19,235 nt of DNA from CAYFUG01 sp964346295 (GTDB lineage: Bacteria; Patescibacteriota; Minisyncoccia; Moranbacterales; DUUL01), in NCBI GenBank assembly GCA_964346295.1, contig CAYFUG010000023.1, positions 1 through 19,235 of the forward strand, given 5' to 3'. The number at the start of each line of letters is the position of its first letter. Within the stretch, counting starts at the first letter, position 1. The notes beneath the pieces are model-generated. The model was not told the origin of the DNA, searched no databases, and saw nothing but the letters and a program-made list of their open reading frames with translations. Shown here piece after piece: positions 16,011 to 19,235 of this stretch. A program made the translations under genes and the position numbers.

Positions 16011-16199
16011 GTGTTCTATTTGGTGTTGTACAACCTCTTTTTTGTGGCACCTTTATTATTAATTGTAGCTTCAGTGGCTTTTGCTTGGGCCAAGGTGGAG
16101 AAATGGGAAGAGGTTCGCCAGGAAGGTCGGCAATGGATGCGCTTGGTGGCCGGGGTGGCGTTGTTGTTGGCGCTAGCGATGTGGCAAAACTGGATCTGA
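16011..16199 (+). CDS. CcdA C-terminal part, same frame beyond the TAG
   Basis: From GTG 16011 (same frame as 15525) the sequence reads FYLVLYNLFFVAPLLLIVAS and, after a charged loop, LVAGVALLLALAMWQNWI: the last two spans expected of a six-span CcdA protein. YNLxFVxPL is a conserved block in that family. Frame and hydrophobic pattern are fully preserved, which argues that the TAG upstream is very recent, an error, or bypassed. Whether it is made separately by restart at GTG 16011 is unknown; no clear ribosome site is present. A repeat element starts two bases after its stop. Confidence 0.65.
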   Translation: MFYLVLYNLFFVAPLLLIVASVAFAWAKVEKWEEVRQEGRQWMRLVAGVALLLALAMWQNWI

Positions 16200-16200
16200 T

Positions 16201-16362
16201 TAGGGGCTTCCAAATTTTGAAAATTTTGGTGTCCCCGCAAGAAGACGGGACAGGCAAAATCTCCGCTACTCGTTCACTGTACCTCTCAGTACAATTCGTT
16301 GCTCACTGCCTGCTGGCAGGCAGTGATTTTTCCTAAAAATTTTAGAAAATTTGAAAGCCCTA
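16201..16362. repeat. Intergenic inverted-repeat element, copy B (3' of ccdA)
   Basis: The arms TAGGGGCTTCCAAATTTTG (from 16201) and CAAATTT-type complement ending TTTGAAAGCCCTA (16350-16362) pair over roughly 28 bases with few mismatches. Internal hairpins: TGTAC/GTACA (16278-16282, 16289-16293) and a 10-pair stem with CTGG loop at 16303-16326 followed by TTTTT. Core and arms match copy A, but the outermost bases differ on both sides together. Confidence 0.8.
16303..16331 (+). terminator. Terminator-like hairpin inside repeat copy B
   Basis: A perfect 10-pair stem (TCACTGCCTG with CAGGCAGTGA) with a 4-base loop is followed directly by TTTTT. It would end transcription of the thioredoxin/ccdA group. 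Confidence 0.65.
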
Positions 16363-16393
16363 GGTCCTGGTGATAATTTGGCGATTCAGTTAT

Positions 16394-16420
16394 TTGACTT
16401 CCCTTGGATTGGGAGATAAT
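16394..16420 (+). promoter_or_regulatory. Candidate sigma-70-type promoter for the DUF1444-like gene
   Basis: TTGACT (16394-16399) and GATAAT (16415-16420) are 15 bases apart, slightly short, and lie 22 bases before the ATG at 16442. They come just after repeat copy B, whose hairpin could isolate the two transcription units. Confidence 0.45.
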
Positions 16421-16441
16421 TTAATTTCTTAAAATATAGCT

Positions 16442-16711
16442 ATGTTTTCGATTTTTAAAAAGAAGTCCAGAGAAAAAGTTCCTAAGTGGGCGAGTTTTTT
16501 TAATTCTGAGGAGTATCTCGATTTTGTTAATTTGGTAGAAGAATATTTTAAAAACAGGGATTTAAAAGTAGGGCTTGAAGATGGAGTAGTTATCATTGAA
16601 GGGGGAGAGGAGGATTTTGGCTTAGTTAACCTTGCCCAGATTTGTAAGCAAGAAGAAAGAAGCAAGTGGAGGGATTTAGTTAGAGAGCACTTTGACCAAA
16701 GTGGTACTTAG
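16442..16711 (+). CDS. DUF1444 (YtpQ)-like protein, N-terminal part before a frameshift
   Basis: 89 codons from ATG 16442: a Lys-rich start, then FFNSEEYLDFVNLVEEYF, a short beta region VGLEDGVVIIEGG, and LVNLAQICKQEERSKWRDLVREHFD. The stop TAG at 16709 comes just after the frame appears to be lost. Adding one A to the AAA at 16698-16700 would give EHFDQKWYLEEIGKENF and join the next frame smoothly. The combined product of about 271 aa resembles DUF1444 proteins such as Bacillus YtpQ; their function is not well known. The family match is by eye and only moderately sure. Confidence 0.6.
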   Translation: MFSIFKKKSREKVPKWASFFNSEEYLDFVNLVEEYFKNRDLKVGLEDGVVIIEGGEEDFGLVNLAQICKQEERSKWRDLVREHFDQSGT

Positions 16712-17256
16712 AAGAGATTGGAAAAGAAAATTTTATTCAAGAGAAAATAGCAGAAGACTTGTTTAGAGTATTAGTCTTTGATTTTCCTAATAGTATTTCT
16801 AATGTTAAGCCGGAGAATATTCAAAACTGGGGCAAGAAAGAGGAGGATTTGCTCGAGATAGGCCTTGAAAATATCAAGCAAAAATATTCTCTAGAAGCAG
16901 TTGAGCAGGAGTTATTAGATTTTAAAATTTGGGCACTTGAGACGGAACATTTTTTCTCTTCTAATATAATTTTAGAAAAAGAAAGGCTTAAGAAGTATTT
17001 AGGCTCCAAAGGGGCACTAGTTGGGATGCCTACTCGACATGTAACGATGATTTATCCCATTAACGATTCCGAGGCAATGAAAATAATTAGTCCGCTGATT
17101 TTTGTTATAAAAGGAATTTTTACTGATGGGCCAGGATCTTTAAGCGAGAGTTTATACTGGTATAAAGATGGAAAGCTGACCACTTTGCCTTATACTTTAA
17201 AAAAGAAAAAAATAGACTTCTTTCCTCCGGATGAATTTATCAAAACTTTAGCATGA
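16696..17256 (+). CDS. DUF1444 (YtpQ)-like protein, C-terminal part after the frameshift
   Basis: The protein-like frame begins at about 16696 (PKWYLEEIGKENFIQEKI) without a start codon; the first standard start is TTG 16759 inside this continuous sequence. It carries EEDLLEIGLENIKQKY, GALVGMPTRHVTMIYPI and SLSESLYWYKDGKL, in the order expected of DUF1444 (a GxEDLxExALxNL-like helix, then a P-x-R strand). It ends at TGA 17254-17256, overlapping the next ATG by four bases (ATGA), which supports translation of this half or of a repaired full-length gene. Confidence 0.6.
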   Translation, partial: PKWYLEEIGKENFIQEKIAEDLFRVLVFDFPNSISNVKPENIQNWGKKEEDLLEIGLENIKQKYSLEAVEQELLDFKIWALETEHFFSSNIILEKERLKKYLGSKGALVGMPTRHVTMIYPINDSEAMKIISPLIFVIKGIFTDGPGSLSESLYWYKDGKLTTLPYTLKKKKIDFFPPDEFIKTLA

Positions 17257-17732
17257 AGATGGAGTTTTCAAGATTAATTTTGTTATCGCTGACAGGCTTA
17301 TTTTTAACAGGCTGTTTTGAAGGTGTTTCGGTGGAGCCAGCCGAAGTAGTAGCGACGGGAACGGAAGAGGAGTTAATGATTGGCCCTGAGGAGATTTCTT
17401 CAAATTCCAATAATCAGGATTTAGATCAGTCGGAGCAAGCGGGTGTTGATTGTAGTTGCGAAGAAGTCTTTGACCAGACCAAGGCCATTAAAATCAAGGG
17501 AGAGGCCGTCTCTTTCTTGGCGGGGGGCGAGGGGATGGCCATTCAAGATTCTGCAGGCCAGGGTTTTTATGCGGTAGTCCCGGAAGGTTTTTCTTGGGAT
17601 TCTTGGGAGAAAGGATCCCAGGTTTTAGTCAGAGGCAAGCTGACGGGAGTTACTTGTGCCTATGGTGACACCGTTTTCGGAGGAGAGTGTTCCCAGGAAG
17701 TTGAAGCGGATTCAATTGAAGTTGTTGAGTAG
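17253..17732 (+). CDS. Lipoprotein with OB-fold-like domain, unknown family
   Basis: 159 aa; its ATG overlaps the preceding stop as ATGA, so translation is probably coupled. Signal peptide LILLSLTGLFLTGC ends in a standard lipobox (LTGC). A Glu/Ser/Asn-rich linker follows, then about 95 residues with beta-rich pattern: KAIKIKGEAVSFLAGG, MAIQDSAGQGFYAVVP, SQVLVRGKLTGVTC and EADSIEVVE. This strand order is like bacterial OB-fold (BOF-type) domains. Four further Cys (CSC near residue 68, two in the C-terminal half) could form disulfides. It is likely lipid-anchored at the outer membrane face; no ligand can be proposed. Confidence 0.8.
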   Translation: MKMEFSRLILLSLTGLFLTGCFEGVSVEPAEVVATGTEEELMIGPEEISSNSNNQDLDQSEQAGVDCSCEEVFDQTKAIKIKGEAVSFLAGGEGMAIQDSAGQGFYAVVPEGFSWDSWEKGSQVLVRGKLTGVTCAYGDTVFGGECSQEVEADSIEVVE

Positions 17733-17763
17733 GGTGGCTTTGTTTTGAGTTTTTGTCTTTTCT

Positions 17764-17858
17764 CCTGCCTTAAGTTTCCAGCTGCTGTGAAGCTGAAAAG
17801 CTAAGGTAGGGGGCGGACGAACTGCTTTGAGTCCGTCCCCTGGGTAGTCTAATTTTTT
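17764..17858. terminator. Bidirectional double-hairpin terminator between convergent genes
   Basis: Hairpin 1: CCTGCCTTA (17764-17772) with TAAGGTAGG (17802-17810), plus an inner TTTC-c-AGCT/AGCTGAAA stem. Hairpin 2: GGGGGCGGAC (17809-17818) with GTCCGTCCCC (17831-17840). The two share bases 17809-17810. A six-T run on the plus strand lies 12 bases after hairpin 2. Both flanking genes end here. Confidence 0.55.
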
Positions 17859-17874
17859 CCGACTAACCCTCCTT

Positions 17875-18177
17875 CTAACCCTCCTCCTTTCTCATTACAA
17901 ACCCGCAGCCTTTTTTCCAGAAAACATTAAAACGACTCTCCCCATCTATTATGTAGAAGGGGTTTCGCTCGTTTCTTCTGGGGAGGGGGTCGCCAAACTC
18001 CTTTTTGAGAAGGGTCAGATAATCATCCGGGGCTCTAGTGTCACATCCTAGTCGCTCCCAGGTGATCGCAGCACCAGCGGCAGTGACAGCTGCTGCAGGC
18101 TGGGCCAAGGCCGGGGTGGCGATCAGGGCGATGACCAGGATGGTTGTCAGTAGGGCGATGATGGCGGTTTTTCTCAT
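17875..18177 (-). CDS. Small secreted protein of unknown family with strong ribosome site
   Basis: 100 aa from ATG 18177. The N-terminus MRKTAIIALLTTILVIALIATPALAQ is a textbook signal peptide with an AxA cleavage site; the mature part is about 74 residues with two Cys, LKKEFGDPLPRRNERNPFYI and FWKKGCGFVMRK. AAAGGAGG (18184-18191 on the minus strand) lies six bases before the start, the only full Shine-Dalgarno I see in the window. The 5' half is GC-rich (43 of 60 bases at 18061-18120), unlike its neighbours. This suggests high expression or recent arrival from another source. No lipobox is present, so it is probably released or periplasm-like. I recognise no family. Confidence 0.75.
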   Translation of the reverse strand: MRKTAIIALLTTILVIALIATPALAQPAAAVTAAGAAITWERLGCDTRAPDDYLTLLKKEFGDPLPRRNERNPFYIIDGESRFNVFWKKGCGFVMRKEEG

Positions 18178-18221
18178 GGGTTTCCTCCTTTGTTTGGGTT
18201 TGCAAAGTCAATTTACTCATG

Positions 18222-18262
18222 CCATTGATGGTTTTCAGAAAAGTCCTGAAAAACATCAGTGG
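18222..18262 (+). promoter_or_regulatory. Long imperfect hairpin between the small secreted gene and rnhB
   Basis: CCATTGATG (18222-18230) and TTTTCAG (18232-18238) pair with CTGAAAA (18246-18252) and CATCAGTGG (18254-18262): 16 pairs with one G-U and one mismatch, loop of 7. No T run follows. It sits in the divergent control region, 100 bases ahead of rnhB, and could act as an operator or a leader structure. Confidence 0.4.
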
Positions 18263-18362
18263 CAGGAGGAAGAGGAGGAAGTTGAAAAATTTCAAAATGG
18301 CTTTTTAAGGAGTAGCGGTGTATTCTCGAATATTTTTAAAAATTTGTCAATAGATACTAGCA

Positions 18363-19046
18363 ATGCAATTGCCTAATCCTAAAGTAGAGTTGGATATTCT
18401 CCGCGCCGGTGAGGCGGGGAGTTTTGTTGTGGGAGTAGACGAGGCGGGTCGGGGGCCGTTAGCGGGGCCGGTGGTAGCAGCCGCCGCTTGGCTGGATCCC
18501 CAGTTTTTAGAGGAAGAGTTACCGAGTCTTCTCGAAATCAAACTGATTCGAGATAGTAAAACCTTGAGCGCTAAGCAGCGGGAGGAAATTTTTAAGTTTC
18601 TGGTGAGTAGCAAGTATTTTCAATTAGGTTTGGGAGAGGTGGGACCGGCCTTAATTGACCGGACCAATATTTTGCGAGCTAGTCTCCAGGCGATGCGCTT
18701 GGCAGTGGAGGAATTAAGAGAAAAGCTCGGAGAAAAATTAACAGAGGGTGAAGAAATTTTACTAATTGATGGCAAGCAGAAAATCCCTCAAATTAGCTCC
18801 CGCCAGCTGCTTTATGAAAAGGGAGATGCCCGGGTACTTTCCATTGCGGCGGCCTCTATTTGTGCCAAAGTCACTCGGGATCTTAAGATGCGAGCTTATC
18901 ACCAACAATTCCCGCAGTATGGATTTGATCAGCACAAAGGCTATGGAACTAAACTCCATTTTGAAAATCTCAAGCAGTACGGACCTTGTGAGATCCATCG
19001 GAGGAGTTTTGGACCAGTGAAAGAGTGGGGGGCTTCCAAATTTTGA
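18363..19046 (+). CDS. rnhB: Ribonuclease HII
   Basis: 227 aa from ATG 18363. RNase HII cleaves 5' of ribonucleotides embedded in DNA and starts ribonucleotide excision repair. Signature GVDEAGRGPLAGPVVAAA (Asp26, Glu27), then LIDGKQKIP (Asp136) and ICAKVTRD (Asp173) give the DEDD catalytic set; GYGTKLH and HRRSFGPVK are the conserved C-terminal motifs. The last five residues (GASKF) and the TGA are encoded by the left arm of an intergenic repeat element, so the original C-terminus may have been replaced. No Shine-Dalgarno is visible; the mRNA may have a very short leader. Confidence 0.96.
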   Translation: MQLPNPKVELDILRAGEAGSFVVGVDEAGRGPLAGPVVAAAAWLDPQFLEEELPSLLEIKLIRDSKTLSAKQREEIFKFLVSSKYFQLGLGEVGPALIDRTNILRASLQAMRLAVEELREKLGEKLTEGEEILLIDGKQKIPQISSRQLLYEKGDARVLSIAAASICAKVTRDLKMRAYHQQFPQYGFDQHKGYGTKLHFENLKQYGPCEIHRRSFGPVKEWGASKF

Positions 19047-19235
19047 AAATCTTGTTGTTGTCGCCTGCGTTTCGTCTTCACCATAACTTTCAGTACGGCC
19101 CCCGCATCGCTAAAGCTAGACGGGGCAGGTCAGCCAAAGCCTCAGTGGAGATAACGATGAAAAATTCAGATAAAAATAAGTTGTGCAAAATCGCTCGCTC
19201 ATTCCTCCCTTTCGGTCGGAACCGCTCGCTCCTTT
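19030..19235. repeat. Intergenic repeat element, copy C (overlaps rnhB 3' end; right side cut by window)
   Basis: GGGCTTCCAAATTTTGAAAAT starting at about 19029 matches the left arm of copy B (16204 onward) almost base for base, and CTTTCAGTACGGC (19088-19100) matches the core of copy A. The right arm is not seen before the window ends, so the copy is either longer, broken or cut off. The last 45 bases contain a direct repeat CGCTCGCTC (19192-19200 and about 19223-19231). Confidence 0.65.

Overview
The window is bacterial and looks most like a chromosome segment from the Candidate Phyla Radiation (Patescibacteria, e.g. a Parcubacteria-like lineage). This is inferred from moderate-to-low GC, mostly weak or absent Shine-Dalgarno sequences, many short membrane-anchored proteins of unknown family, a tRNA without an encoded CCA end and dispersed palindromic intergenic repeats. 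No 16S rRNA gene is present to confirm it. The genetic code looks standard: TAG, TAA and TGA all end recognisable genes.

Layout. Positions 1-7381 (minus strand) hold a probable four-gene cell-surface operon. In transcription order these are a 691-aa protein with an internal Tat-like segment; a 215-aa single-span protein; a 652-aa membrane-anchored fusion of an AMMECR1-like domain with an alpha/alpha-barrel; and a large anchored surface protein with Cys-rich repeats, four Ig-like repeats and an SdrD-type B domain, which runs off the left edge. Positions 7382-8827 hold a divergent control region, rpsO with a structured leader and terminator, and tRNA-Ser(UGA). From 8828 onward the plus strand carries gyrB, ridA, mltG, gpmI, a Cys-rich lipoprotein, a membrane thioredoxin-like protein and a CcdA-type electron transporter broken by an in-frame TAG. 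These are followed by a frameshifted DUF1444-like gene, an OB-fold-like lipoprotein, a small secreted protein on the minus strand and rnhB.

How the genes may work together. GyrB, S15, tRNA-Ser, GpmI and RNase HII are housekeeping genes. MltG acts on peptidoglycan. The thioredoxin-like protein plus CcdA form a recognisable thiol-redox relay. It sits among several Cys-rich exported proteins: the lipoprotein at 14511, MltG with a Cys-rich insert, the lipoprotein at 17253 and the Cys-rich surface protein. A role in their folding is inference.

Most notable signals: (i) a family of intergenic inverted-repeat elements directly 3' of gyrB, mltG, ccdA and rnhB, with paired changes in the stem arms, one copy supplying the last codons of rnhB; (ii) two interrupted genes (ccdA by TAG, the DUF1444-like gene by a one-base loss in an A run); (iii) the AMMECR1/alpha-alpha-barrel fusion lacking the LRGCIG hallmark; (iv) a likely ATT start overlapping the gpmI stop.
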